The notes beneath the pieces are model-generated. The model did not search any database. It was not told the DNA's origin and saw only the letters and a program-made list of their open reading frames with translations. 10,816 nt of DNA from Anaerolineae bacterium. GTDB taxonomy: Bacteria; Chloroflexota; Anaerolineae; UBA1429. The stretch is taken from contig JAFGLK010000189.1 in NCBI GenBank assembly GCA_016928125.1, positions 1-10,816 of the forward strand, given 5' to 3'. Below, one piece after another: positions 1-6,396 of the stretch (positions are counted from its first letter, which is position 1; the number at the start of each line of letters is the position of its first letter). Position numbers and translations under genes: made by a program.

Positions 1-220
1 GATGGTGCGCGTCGATGAACTCGGGGTACTCGCGGACAAGTCCACGAAAGAGCGCCTCAGCGGCGGCCGGCTCCCCGCTATACCAGATCTCCTGGGCCTC
101 GTAGAATCGCTCCCATTCGGGCTCGTCGATGCGCGCGTAGCGAAAGATCCAGTCGCGCTCTCCGATGCGCTCCAATGCGATCACGTCGGCGGGCTTGGCT
201 CTTTGTGTTTTGCGGGACAT
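1..220 (-). CDS. N-terminal fragment of a TPR-like hypothetical protein (runs off left edge)
   Basis: The start ATG is at 220-218 and the frame is open for 73 codons to the window edge, so only the N-terminus is visible. The protein starts MSRKTQRAKP and is rich in charged and aromatic residues. Its last visible third (AEALFRGLVREYPEFIDAHH) has the A/L-rich helix followed by a YP-x-F/D-A turn that is typical of a tetratricopeptide repeat, so a TPR-type scaffold protein is likely; I cannot name a function. The start is decided by an unusually complete Shine-Dalgarno sequence, AGGAGGTGAT, directly before the ATG. It lies 42 bp downstream of the stop of the LarA-like gene with no terminator between, so it is probably the next gene of the same transcript. 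SEC-C or other helical-repeat proteins remain possible. Confidence 0.7.
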   Translation of the reverse strand, partial: MSRKTQRAKPADVIALERIGERDWIFRYARIDEPEWERFYEAQEIWYSGEPAAAEALFRGLVREYPEFIDAHH

Positions 221-230
221 ATCACCTCCT
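221..230 (-). promoter_or_regulatory. Very strong ribosome binding site
   Basis: Read on the minus strand this is AGGAGGTGAT, a ten-base match to the complement of the 16S rRNA 3' end, touching the ATG at 220. The gap from the AGGAGG core to the ATG is only 4 bases, shorter than usual. It fixes the start of the TPR-like gene and suggests strong translation initiation. Confidence 0.75.
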
Positions 231-262
231 CACTGGCGCACGGCTTGACCCAAGGCCATAGT

Positions 263-1486
263 CTAGCCGGGCAGCGGCAGCGCCTCCCGTTTTCCGTACT
301 GGATCGTGGCATAGGGGAACACACACGCCCTGGCGTGCTTCCCATGCGCCTCCAGCAACAGCGCCAGCACCTTCTCCCACGTTCGGCAGTGGATGGCCTG
401 CTCCCCGAACACGGCGCGTATGTCATGCCGGTTCATGCAGGGCGACCAGTAGACCTGGCGCACTCGAGGCAGCGCGCTGACGCTCTCCTGGCCCGTGCTG
501 AGCCGTCGAGTCCGCAAGTAGCTGCCGGGATCGAGCACACCGTGCCAGCCGCGTCCCTCGGGGCAGGCGGCGATGGTGACGATGATGCCGCCGTCGCGCA
601 CCACCTGAAAGCCCGTGCCATAGAGCGGAGCCTTGGCAAAGCCAGCCTGGGCGCCCTCGGTGTCCTTGGGCCAGTTGTTGCAGATGGCGATGTCCTGACC
701 GAGCGGAAGGTCGGTGCCATAAAGATCTTTGGCCAAGATGGTGCCCCGCTCAAAGGCCTCGACGATGTCGCCGGCCACCAGCCCCATGATCTCGAGCTGG
801 GGATTGAGCAGCACGTTGACCATGAAATCGACGCCCGCGATCCGGGCCACCTGGTCGCAGTGCTCGCGAAAGGTCGTGTTCCCCATGACGCGGTGCTGCC
901 AGAAGATCGTCTCCCGTCCGCAGACGCCGGGCAGGACGAGCTTGGAGCCACCGCCGAAATAAGGCCCGCGCGGCGTGAGCATGCCCAACACGATCTTGCA
1001 GTCGGCGCGCAGGAAATCGCGATTGAGGTGCACGGGTAGCCCCATGGGCGAATAGCCTACGAACTCGGTGTTGTCATAGGCGTTGTGGATGCTGGTGTGC
1101 AGGCGGTCCATCAGCTCGGCGCCGATCTTTTTCACGCAATCCTGGCGAGTCATCACCCGGTGGGTGCCGATGCCAAAGATGACGTGCACCCGCTCCTCGG
1201 GGATGCCCGCCTCGGCCAGTTCCTCCAGCAGGTAGGGCAGCACCTGGCTGTGCGGCGTAGGGCGCGAGATATCGTCCACCACGATGACCGCGTCGCGGCG
1301 TCCCCTGGCCAACTCGCGCAAGGGGGGCGCGCCGATGGGAGCGGCCAAAGCAGCGCGGATGCTGGCCTCGCCCAGGGACGGGCCGCCCTTCATCTCCGCC
1401 AGCGTCAGCTCCCAAGTGTCGGGAAAAGCCATCGTGAAGGGTTCGTTTTCATACCAGAACTTCCAGCGCGCGGTGATGGTCTGCAT
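263..1486 (-). CDS. LarA-family (DUF2088) nickel-pincer racemase/epimerase homologue, atypical active site
   Basis: A 407-residue protein, near the usual LarA length of about 420. Family landmarks: DDISRPTP (71-78, LarA D-x-T/S-RPTP motif), GIGTHR (105-110; H109 corresponds to L. plantarum H108), GGGSKLVLPG (178-187; K182 corresponds to K184, which binds the nickel-pincer NPN cofactor) and ETIFWQH (192-198; H198 corresponds to nickel ligand H200). The second catalytic histidine, H174 in lactate racemase, normally sits in a PH-x-x-x-G-F-S-G-G stretch; here the stretch is TPRGPYFGGGSK with no histidine. LarA enzymes interconvert stereoisomers of 2-hydroxy acids in the cytoplasm by hydride transfer. 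The cofactor makers LarB, LarC and LarE are not in this window. The start ATG has GAGGAG upstream (about 6-base spacing). It follows an LDH2-family dehydrogenase by 88 bp, which suggests a shared 2-hydroxy/2-oxo acid substrate. The family call is firm; lactate racemase as the exact function is doubtful. Confidence 0.88.
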   Translation of the reverse strand: MQTITARWKFWYENEPFTMAFPDTWELTLAEMKGGPSLGEASIRAALAAPIGAPPLRELARGRRDAVIVVDDISRPTPHSQVLPYLLEELAEAGIPEERVHVIFGIGTHRVMTRQDCVKKIGAELMDRLHTSIHNAYDNTEFVGYSPMGLPVHLNRDFLRADCKIVLGMLTPRGPYFGGGSKLVLPGVCGRETIFWQHRVMGNTTFREHCDQVARIAGVDFMVNVLLNPQLEIMGLVAGDIVEAFERGTILAKDLYGTDLPLGQDIAICNNWPKDTEGAQAGFAKAPLYGTGFQVVRDGGIIVTIAACPEGRGWHGVLDPGSYLRTRRLSTGQESVSALPRVRQVYWSPCMNRHDIRAVFGEQAIHCRTWEKVLALLLEAHGKHARACVFPYATIQYGKREALPLPG

Positions 1487-1574
1487 GCATCTCCTCGTTC
1501 AAAAGTCGGCCCGCTGGACGGCGGATGGTGCGCCAGGCCTGTCCGGAGGCTCGGCGATGGCGTGTTCGAATGCG

Positions 1575-2618
1575 CTATTCGATCTCGGGCAGTTGCGCCA
1601 GCACGCCCAACCGCTCGGCCAACTCGCGGATGCCCTTCCAGGTCTCGTCGGGCACCTCGATGCCCGCCTTCTCGCGCACGGCCCGGGCGAGCCGTTCAGG
1701 CTCGCCGGGCATCATCACCCGCTGAAAGCCGGCGGCGGGCGGCGTGTTGAGCGATTTCTCGATCGAGATCGTCTCGATGCGTTCGTACTCGTCCGTGCTC
1801 TGAAACACATCGGTGCGGACGCCCCACATAAAGACGCAGTTGTAGAACGGCTCGCCCTCTTTGAACTCGGTGGCGCCGGTCAAGGCCGCGCCCAGCGTCT
1901 CGGCCACCAGCGCCAGAGCAAAGCCCTTGTGGCCCGCGGCGGGCAGGAGCACGCCGCCGTCGAACAGGTCGTTCGGATCGGTGGTGGGCTGGCCGTCCTT
2001 GTCGACAATCCAGCCCTCGGGGATGGGCTCGCCTCGATCGCGATAGACCCCGATCTTGCCATGGGCCACGGTGGAGGTGGCGAAATCGGCCACGATGGGC
2101 GGGCGCTTGCCAGCCGGGATGCCAAAGGCGATCGGGTTGGTGGCCAGCGCGCCCCTGGCCCCGCCGTAGGGCGCCACAGAGCGCCCGACGCCGCTATTGG
2201 TCAGGGCCATCATGGCGATGACGCCCGCCTCAGCGGCGCGCTCGGCGTACTCGCCCAGGCGGCCCAGATGGTTGCAGCGCAGGATGCCCACGGCGGCCAC
2301 CTGGCTCTCGCGCGTCTTGCGGATCAGCACATCGGTGGCGTAGCGGGCCGTGATGGTGCCAAAGGCGCTGCACCCATCCACGAGCGCCGTGGTCGCGGTT
2401 TCCCTGAGCAGGCATGGCTGGGCGTGGGGCACGCAATAGCCACGCTCGATGCCGCGCACATATTGGGTCAGGCGCGTGATGCCGTGGGAATCGTGACCCA
2501 GCAGGTTGCTCTCCACCAGGTGATCGGCCACGAGCGCGGCGGTCTCTGGCGGCGCGCCCGCGCCTACAAAGATGGCGGTGCCTACCTGGCGAAGCTGATC
2601 GGCTGAGAAGATCGGCAT
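1575..2618 (-). CDS. LDH2-family malate/L-lactate-type dehydrogenase
   Basis: A 347-residue cytoplasmic NAD(P)-dependent oxidoreductase of the LDH2/MDH2 family (malate, ureidoglycolate, L-sulfolactate, 2,3-diketogulonate and related 2-oxo acid reductases), which has its own fold unrelated to Rossmann-type lactate dehydrogenases. Visible motifs: GHDSHG (41-46, with the catalytic-type His at 45), RCNHLGRLGEY (114-124, the conserved N-H-x-G region), NPIAFGIP (161-168), VADFATS (177-183 approx.) and GHKGFALALVAE (229-240). Length matches the family. ATG start preceded by AAGGAG with about 7 bases spacing. It lies between a histidine phosphatase (52 bp upstream) and the LarA-like gene (88 bp downstream). 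Substrate cannot be read from sequence: members differ mainly in substrate, so malate, lactate or a sugar-derived 2-hydroxy acid are all possible. The pairing with a LarA-like protein supports a hydroxy acid whose stereochemistry must be corrected before oxidation. Confidence 0.92.
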   Translation of the reverse strand: MPIFSADQLRQVGTAIFVGAGAPPETAALVADHLVESNLLGHDSHGITRLTQYVRGIERGYCVPHAQPCLLRETATTALVDGCSAFGTITARYATDVLIRKTRESQVAAVGILRCNHLGRLGEYAERAAEAGVIAMMALTNSGVGRSVAPYGGARGALATNPIAFGIPAGKRPPIVADFATSTVAHGKIGVYRDRGEPIPEGWIVDKDGQPTTDPNDLFDGGVLLPAAGHKGFALALVAETLGAALTGATEFKEGEPFYNCVFMWGVRTDVFQSTDEYERIETISIEKSLNTPPAAGFQRVMMPGEPERLARAVREKAGIEVPDETWKGIRELAERLGVLAQLPEIE

Positions 2619-2670
2619 GGGATGCTCCTTTTGTGCTTGATTGCTTCTGTTCGTTTTGTCCTCGGCGCCG

Positions 2671-3288
2671 CTAGCGCCCCGCCCCGCGCATGATGCGCCC
2701 GATCTGCTCGTCGGGTACCGCGATTGGGGCGGCGCCGCGGTCGGTCTGGGCCGCGAACTGCTCCAACCCCAGCCCGCGCAGCGCGCAAAGCAGCGTGGCC
2801 CGAATGTGCATGTGGGTCACGATCAGGAGCACCTGGTCCGGGTGGCGCGCCAGCGCCTCGCGCACGGCACCCACCACCCGCGCCTGAGCCTCGACGATGG
2901 TCTCAGACCCGCCGGGGATGTGGTTCTGAAGGGGATCGCTGTGCCACGCGTCCCAGGCCTCCTTGAGCGCCGGGCTCAAGGTAGGGCTGCGCTGCCCCTC
3001 CCAGTCGCCGTGGTCGATCTCCACGAGGCGGGGATCCGTCTCCACCGGCACGCCCAGATGCGCCCCATAGATACGAGCCGTCTCAAGCGCACGCGCCAGG
3101 GGGCTCGAGATGATGCGCTGGATGCCCAGGCGCTCCAGCGCAGGCGCCAGCTCACGCGCCTGGGCCCGCCCCTCGTTAGAGAGGGGGATGTCGTTGCTCC
3201 CTTGCACGCGGTGATCATCGTTCCAGCGCGTGCGACAGTGGCGAATGAGATAAAGGCGTGGGCGGTCTGTGGGCGTCTGTTTTGACAT
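2671..3288 (-). CDS. Histidine phosphatase family protein (phosphoglycerate-mutase-like)
   Basis: A 205-residue member of the histidine phosphatase superfamily, branch 1, which dephosphorylates small phosphorylated metabolites through a phospho-histidine intermediate. Expected catalytic positions are present: R16-H17 in LIRHCRT, R66 in SSPLARALETA, E90 in LVEIDHGDWEG and the second His, H159, in VTHMHI. Two normally invariant small residues differ: the RHG signature reads RHC (C18) and the second His is followed by Met rather than Gly. Both lie next to the phosphate pocket, so activity is likely kept but specificity may be altered. Starts at ATG with GGAG close upstream, 12 bp after the stop of the GH-like gene, so it is probably translated from the same message. 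Candidate roles include sugar-phosphate phosphatase or alpha-ribazole phosphatase (CobC-like); the neighbours favour a carbohydrate role, but no cobalamin or glycolysis gene is nearby to decide. Confidence 0.9.
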   Translation of the reverse strand: MSKQTPTDRPRLYLIRHCRTRWNDDHRVQGSNDIPLSNEGRAQARELAPALERLGIQRIISSPLARALETARIYGAHLGVPVETDPRLVEIDHGDWEGQRSPTLSPALKEAWDAWHSDPLQNHIPGGSETIVEAQARVVGAVREALARHPDQVLLIVTHMHIRATLLCALRGLGLEQFAAQTDRGAAPIAVPDEQIGRIMRGAGR

Positions 3289-3300
3289 AAACTCCGCGCC

Positions 3301-4596
3301 CTACGGCTCGCGCCGAAAGATGGGCGCCTCGCGGTCGATGATGATGCCGGCCTCGTCCAACCCCTCCTTGATGGCGCGCAGGCAGTTCATCCAGGCGCCA
3401 TCATAGTGGCCGATGGTCAGCGCGTCCGCGCCGCACTGCGCCGAGACCAAGATGCCCTGCTTGACCAGCTCAGGCGTGGCCTTGGGCCGGGGGGAGATGG
3501 CCGAGAGAAAGTACTTGTCCGGGCCGATGGCGTGGCGGATGCTGTGGAGGTAGGCTCGCTTCCACTCCTGGCGGGCCGGGTCGCCGCTCTGCTCGGCATA
3601 GTCCGAGCTGCGCACCGAGTCCATGAAGCGCCCCACGCTCTTCAGGTCGAGGCCCATCAGCTCGGGGTAAGCCGCATAGTGGTTCAGCCGCAGGTCGATC
3701 GCCGGCTTGGCCGCATGCACCGCGCTGTAGATCTGGCTGAAAAAGCCGGCCAGCGAGGCGATGCGGAATTGCAGAAAAGCGTACAGCTCGGGCAGCTCCC
3801 CCAGCAGCGCCGTAGACGTGGTGCTGCTGTGCCACAGCAGGTTCAGATCGAACGCCTGCCCGGCGTTGTAGCGATCATGGCCGTCCGCGATCCACCGCAA
3901 CCGTTCCACCATGGCGTCCCAATGCAGGCCCTGGGCCTCGGCGGCGCGGCGGCAGTGCTCGCAGAAACAGCCCCCCAGCGTCACGCCGGTCAGGCGCTGC
4001 AACTCCGGGTCGCCCGAGCTGGTCCACGGCTGGCGGCGCCCGGCATGAAACCCCCGCAGGCAGGTCTGGACAAAGTCGATGTCATAGTGGATCGCCAGGT
4101 CGGTGTAGAGGGCGAGGCCATAGGCGCGGATGTCGGGATGGTTGACGCAGATGTCCACGTCAAAGGGCTGGCCGTAAATGTCCACCTGGCGGCAGTCCGC
4201 GAGCTCGCCACGAAGCCGCTCCTTGTCGATCCAGGTGTGCGACAGCTCGGCGCCCACGGTCAGGCCGCGCCGTCGCGAGCCGTCGATCAACTCCTGCAGC
4301 CAATCCCGGCCGATCAGCTCGGGATTCTCACTGCGGCGCGGCTGGATGCGGCTCTCCGTGTAGGACTCAGGTCGCGGCGCCCAGTAGGCGCGCGAATCCT
4401 CGGTCCAGTAGAGCTTGCGCCTGGGGTTGTGCGGATAGTAGTAGTCGGTGAGGGGGCGCTTTTCATCGTGCATCAGCGCCACAAGATAGGTGCTGTTGGT
4501 GCGCGTCTCCTCCTGGAGCACGTCCAGGATCTGCTCCAACCCCTCGTCCAGCAGGTCCCACGCGTACAAGCTGGCGACCACTTCCTTCCAGTACAT
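3301..4596 (-). CDS. TIM-barrel glycoside-hydrolase-like protein of unknown specificity
   Basis: A 431-residue protein without a signal peptide or membrane segment. It resembles uncharacterised glycosyl-hydrolase-like TIM barrels (family-10-like/GHL groups of environmental bacteria): aromatic and acidic clusters such as YYYPHNPRRKLYW (52-64), strand-like segments ending in polar residues (GLTVGAELSH 111-120, DIDFVQTCLRGFH 172-184, DLRLNHYAAY 301-310, KYFLSAISPRPKA 361-373, ADALTIGHYDGAW 390-402) and a cysteine motif GGCFCEHC (208-215, C210-x-C-x-x-C215). That motif followed by a helix recurs in this kind of protein and could bind a metal or be structural. Candidate acid residues E117 and D399 lie at the ends of predicted strands, but this is my inference. 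ATG start with GGGAGG about 7 bases upstream. It heads a short run with the histidine phosphatase. I am confident of a barrel-type carbohydrate-active fold but cannot give substrate or prove catalysis. Confidence 0.65.
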   Translation of the reverse strand: MYWKEVVASLYAWDLLDEGLEQILDVLQEETRTNSTYLVALMHDEKRPLTDYYYPHNPRRKLYWTEDSRAYWAPRPESYTESRIQPRRSENPELIGRDWLQELIDGSRRRGLTVGAELSHTWIDKERLRGELADCRQVDIYGQPFDVDICVNHPDIRAYGLALYTDLAIHYDIDFVQTCLRGFHAGRRQPWTSSGDPELQRLTGVTLGGCFCEHCRRAAEAQGLHWDAMVERLRWIADGHDRYNAGQAFDLNLLWHSSTTSTALLGELPELYAFLQFRIASLAGFFSQIYSAVHAAKPAIDLRLNHYAAYPELMGLDLKSVGRFMDSVRSSDYAEQSGDPARQEWKRAYLHSIRHAIGPDKYFLSAISPRPKATPELVKQGILVSAQCGADALTIGHYDGAWMNCLRAIKEGLDEAGIIIDREAPIFRREP

Positions 4597-4634
4597 GGAT
4601 GTGCCTCCCTGTTTGCTCCCCGCTGATGGTGCGC

Positions 4635-4663
4635 AGATTACGCCAATCGTCGAGCGGCGTCAA
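4635..4663 (-). promoter_or_regulatory. Candidate sigma70 promoter for the GH-like/phosphatase/LDH2/LarA-like run
   Basis: On the minus strand the gap before the GH-like gene holds TTGACG (4663-4658), a 17-bp spacer and TAATCT (4640-4635). The -35 is 5 of 6 to consensus; the -10 keeps the three most conserved positions (first T, second A, last T) but is otherwise weak. Predicted transcription start is near 4628, leaving a leader of about 30 nt that contains the GGGAGG site. The same -35 hexamer and spacing occur in the promoter at 10090-10118. Confidence 0.45.
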
Positions 4664-4685
4664 AACGCGCTCGGTTCCGCTCCGC

Positions 4686-5408
4686 TCAACCCAGTCGCGC
4701 CAGCAAGCTACGCATGGCGAGGGCGTAGCGGCGGCCCAATTCACGGGCCGAGGCGCTGTCGAAATGCAGCCCGTCGCCTTTGTGCGTCAGCCCGGCGGCG
4801 TCGACGCAGGCCGTGTGAGGGACCCGCAGGGGCAGGCTCTGCAGGGCGGCGTTGATGATGGCCGCGTGGGGCCGATCGCCCAGCAAATAGTCGCCCAAGG
4901 TTCCCACGACAAAAGCCAGCTCCGGCAGGGCCAGGTCTCGGCGTAGCCGTGCGATGAGATCGTCCAGCCGTTGCGCGTAGAGGGGCGCCCGGTCGGGCTG
5001 GGCGTCGCCCTCCCCCTGATGCCAGAGCACGCCCTGCAAAAACCCATCCTGCATGGCCCGGCGGGCGCGCTGGACTGCGTCGTCGTAGGGATGGCTTGCG
5101 GTCTGCTCCCAGTGGCCGCCCGGCTGCCAGACCCCGATGGGCGAGCCGCCCGCCGCGGCCGGGATCAGCCCCACGCGGATCGAGGGCTCGGCGTCGGCCA
5201 TGGCGCAGCCGAATGCCCGGCCTGGACCGACCCCCGCCATGGGCTTGTCCCAGTGCAAGGGCTCGACGGCGGGGATCCAGCCTCGCTCTCGGCCCAGGGC
5301 CAGCACCCGTGGGTGGGGCAGGCGATCCTCTGCCTCGACCTCGCCGCGTCCGGCCATGTTCGATTGCCCGATCAGGAGATAGAGATGAAAGCTTGGGTCA
5401 GGGGCCAT
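4686..5408 (-). CDS. SASA/sialate O-acetylesterase-like carbohydrate esterase (SGNH fold)
   Basis: A 240-residue esterase of the SASA domain family (PF03629-type; related to CE6 acetylxylan esterases and plant homologues), which removes acetyl groups from sugars. Blocks in order: LLIGQSNMAGRG (11-22, nucleophile S16 in GQSNMAG), AAGGSPIGVW (85-94, matching the S/A-x-G-G-x-x-I-x-x-W block), WHQGEGDA (129-136, the conserved W-x-Q-G-E) and GDGLHFDSASARELG (211-225, with the D212-x-x-H215 catalytic pair). The frame is open upstream to 5603, but the ATG at 5408 is chosen because GGAGG (5419-5415) sits 6 bases before it, homology begins right after it, and the upstream extension would run into the glutaminyl cyclase gene. 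No signal peptide is visible, so it is probably cytoplasmic and would act on imported acetylated sugars. It is 89 bp before the GH-like gene. Confidence 0.88.
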   Translation of the reverse strand: MAPDPSFHLYLLIGQSNMAGRGEVEAEDRLPHPRVLALGRERGWIPAVEPLHWDKPMAGVGPGRAFGCAMADAEPSIRVGLIPAAAGGSPIGVWQPGGHWEQTASHPYDDAVQRARRAMQDGFLQGVLWHQGEGDAQPDRAPLYAQRLDDLIARLRRDLALPELAFVVGTLGDYLLGDRPHAAIINAALQSLPLRVPHTACVDAAGLTHKGDGLHFDSASARELGRRYALAMRSLLARLG

Positions 5409-5483
5409 GATCTGCCTCCAAGATGCGCCGCGCCCATCGAGGTGGAGCTCGCAACGTTGCTCAGGCTCCCTCGTGATGGTATA

Positions 5484-5518
5484 TATACTGAGTATAATAT
5501 TCGTTCGGTGCCGTTCAC
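5484..5518 (-). promoter_or_regulatory. AT-rich promoter-like island with 13-bp palindrome before the esterase gene
   Basis: An AT-rich patch in an otherwise GC-rich window lies in the 106-bp gap between the glutaminyl cyclase stop and the esterase start. On the minus strand it offers a -10 TATACT (5496-5491) with a weak -35 GTGAAC (5518-5513, 16-bp spacer) that overlaps the upstream stop codon. The -10 is one arm of a perfect palindrome TATACT-G-AGTATA (5484-5496 as read on the plus strand), which could be an operator overlapping the promoter. Leader to the esterase ATG would be roughly 75 nt. The -35 is poor, so the exact promoter boxes are uncertain. Confidence 0.45.
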
Positions 5519-6384
5519 TCGCTCTGCATGGCCACCAGCTCGATCTCGAACAACTTGGGCCACCACTTGCCAGTGACAAACAGCCGCCGGCCCTTGGCGT
5601 CATAGGCGATGCCGTTTAGCACGTCGACGGCCGGTTGGCGATCGGCCTCTGGCAGCAGGCCCGTCAGATCGATCCATGCGGCCACGCGGCCACTCTCAGG
5701 ATCGATCACGGCGATGCGGTCCGTCTGCCAGACATTGGCATATACCCGGCCCTCGATGTACTCGAGTTCGTTGAGCCGCACGACCGGCTCACCGCGGTCG
5801 CGCACCTCAACGCGCCCCAACTCGGCCAGCGTCTCGGGGTCCCAGAAGCGCAACCAGGATGTGCCGTCGCTCATGATCAGGCGCTCGCCGTCGTGCGTCA
5901 GCCCCCAGCCCTCCCCGGGATAGCTGAACGTGTCGAGCTGCGCAAAGGTGTCCCGATTGTAGATCAAGCCAGTCTGCGAGCGCCAAGTCAACTGCAGGAT
6001 GCGCTGGTCCCACAGCGCGATGCCCTCGCCAAAGAAGGCCGCGGCCAAGGCGTGGCTGCGCAACACCTGCCCGGTCTCGAGCTCCACCAGACGCAGCTCC
6101 GATCCGCCCCACAGGCCGGTGCCTTCGTATAGGAGTCCGTCTTCATAGATCAATCCCTGCGTGAAAGCGGATCGGTCATGCGGGTAGACTTTGAGCACGC
6201 GATAGGTGTAGAGCGTGGGCGCGGCTGGGCGCCAGATCAGCGGGAGATGGACCGCCTGGGCTGTCAGGGTAGGGGCGGCCGCCACCTGACAGCCTCCCAG
6301 CAGCAGGGCCGCAACGAGTAGGCCCGTTGCGGCCGCGCGCCCAGCGGTGCTCCTTCCGGCCCCGTTGCGCCGCAGACTCCCCAC
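5515..6384 (-). CDS. Plant-type glutaminyl-peptide cyclotransferase, predicted lipoprotein
   Basis: A 289-residue member of the plant/bacterial glutaminyl cyclase family (PF05096-type, five-bladed beta-propeller as in papaya QC), which converts N-terminal Gln of peptides to pyroglutamate. Hallmarks: AFTQGLIYEDGLLYEGTGL (73-91), FFGEGIALW (117-125), EGWGLTHDG (158-166), LNELEYIEGRVYANVW (204-219), VLNGIAYD (255-262) and VTGKWWPKLFEI (270-281). The N-terminus has a basic region with five Arg, a hydrophobic stretch GLLVAALLLGGC and a lipobox LGGC (Cys32), predicting export and lipid anchoring on the outer face of the cytoplasmic membrane. The start is GTG, with AGGGAGAG about 5 bases upstream; it begins 12 bp after the previous stop, so it is the last gene of the tight run beginning at 10009. 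The substrate is unknown, and no secreted Gln-starting peptide is encoded in the window. Confidence 0.92.
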   Translation of the reverse strand: MGSLRRNGAGRSTAGRAAATGLLVAALLLGGCQVAAAPTLTAQAVHLPLIWRPAAPTLYTYRVLKVYPHDRSAFTQGLIYEDGLLYEGTGLWGGSELRLVELETGQVLRSHALAAAFFGEGIALWDQRILQLTWRSQTGLIYNRDTFAQLDTFSYPGEGWGLTHDGERLIMSDGTSWLRFWDPETLAELGRVEVRDRGEPVVRLNELEYIEGRVYANVWQTDRIAVIDPESGRVAAWIDLTGLLPEADRQPAVDVLNGIAYDAKGRRLFVTGKWWPKLFEIELVAMQSE

Positions 6385-6396
6385 CCGGCTCTCCCT

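Noticed and set aside
2..1039. 345-codon open frame on the plus strand
   Set aside because: Antisense to the LarA-like and TPR-like genes; composition is the Ala/Gly/His/Gln-rich pattern of a shadow frame in GC-rich DNA, with no recognisable domain.
1284..2606. 440-codon open frame on the plus strand, the longest plus-strand frame
   Set aside because: Antisense to the LDH2 gene, whose conserved motifs prove the minus strand is coding; the translation shows no family features.
3406..4626. 406-codon open frame on the plus strand
   Set aside because: Mirror of the GH-like gene caused by GC-rich third codon positions; no domain and no good Shine-Dalgarno.
5493..5498. Perfect TATAAT on the plus strand
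   Set aside because: No -35 at suitable distance and no plus-strand gene downstream; it arises from the palindrome and AT-rich patch.
5409..5603. 65-residue N-terminal extension of the esterase
   Set aside because: It would overlap the cyclase gene, lacks family similarity and crosses the AT-rich promoter-like island; the ATG at 5408 has a good Shine-Dalgarno.
6340..6384. Twin-arginine signal in the glutaminyl cyclase N-terminus
   Set aside because: The two Arg (LRRNG) lack the S-R-R-x-F-L-K context; a lipobox LGGC supports ordinary lipoprotein export.
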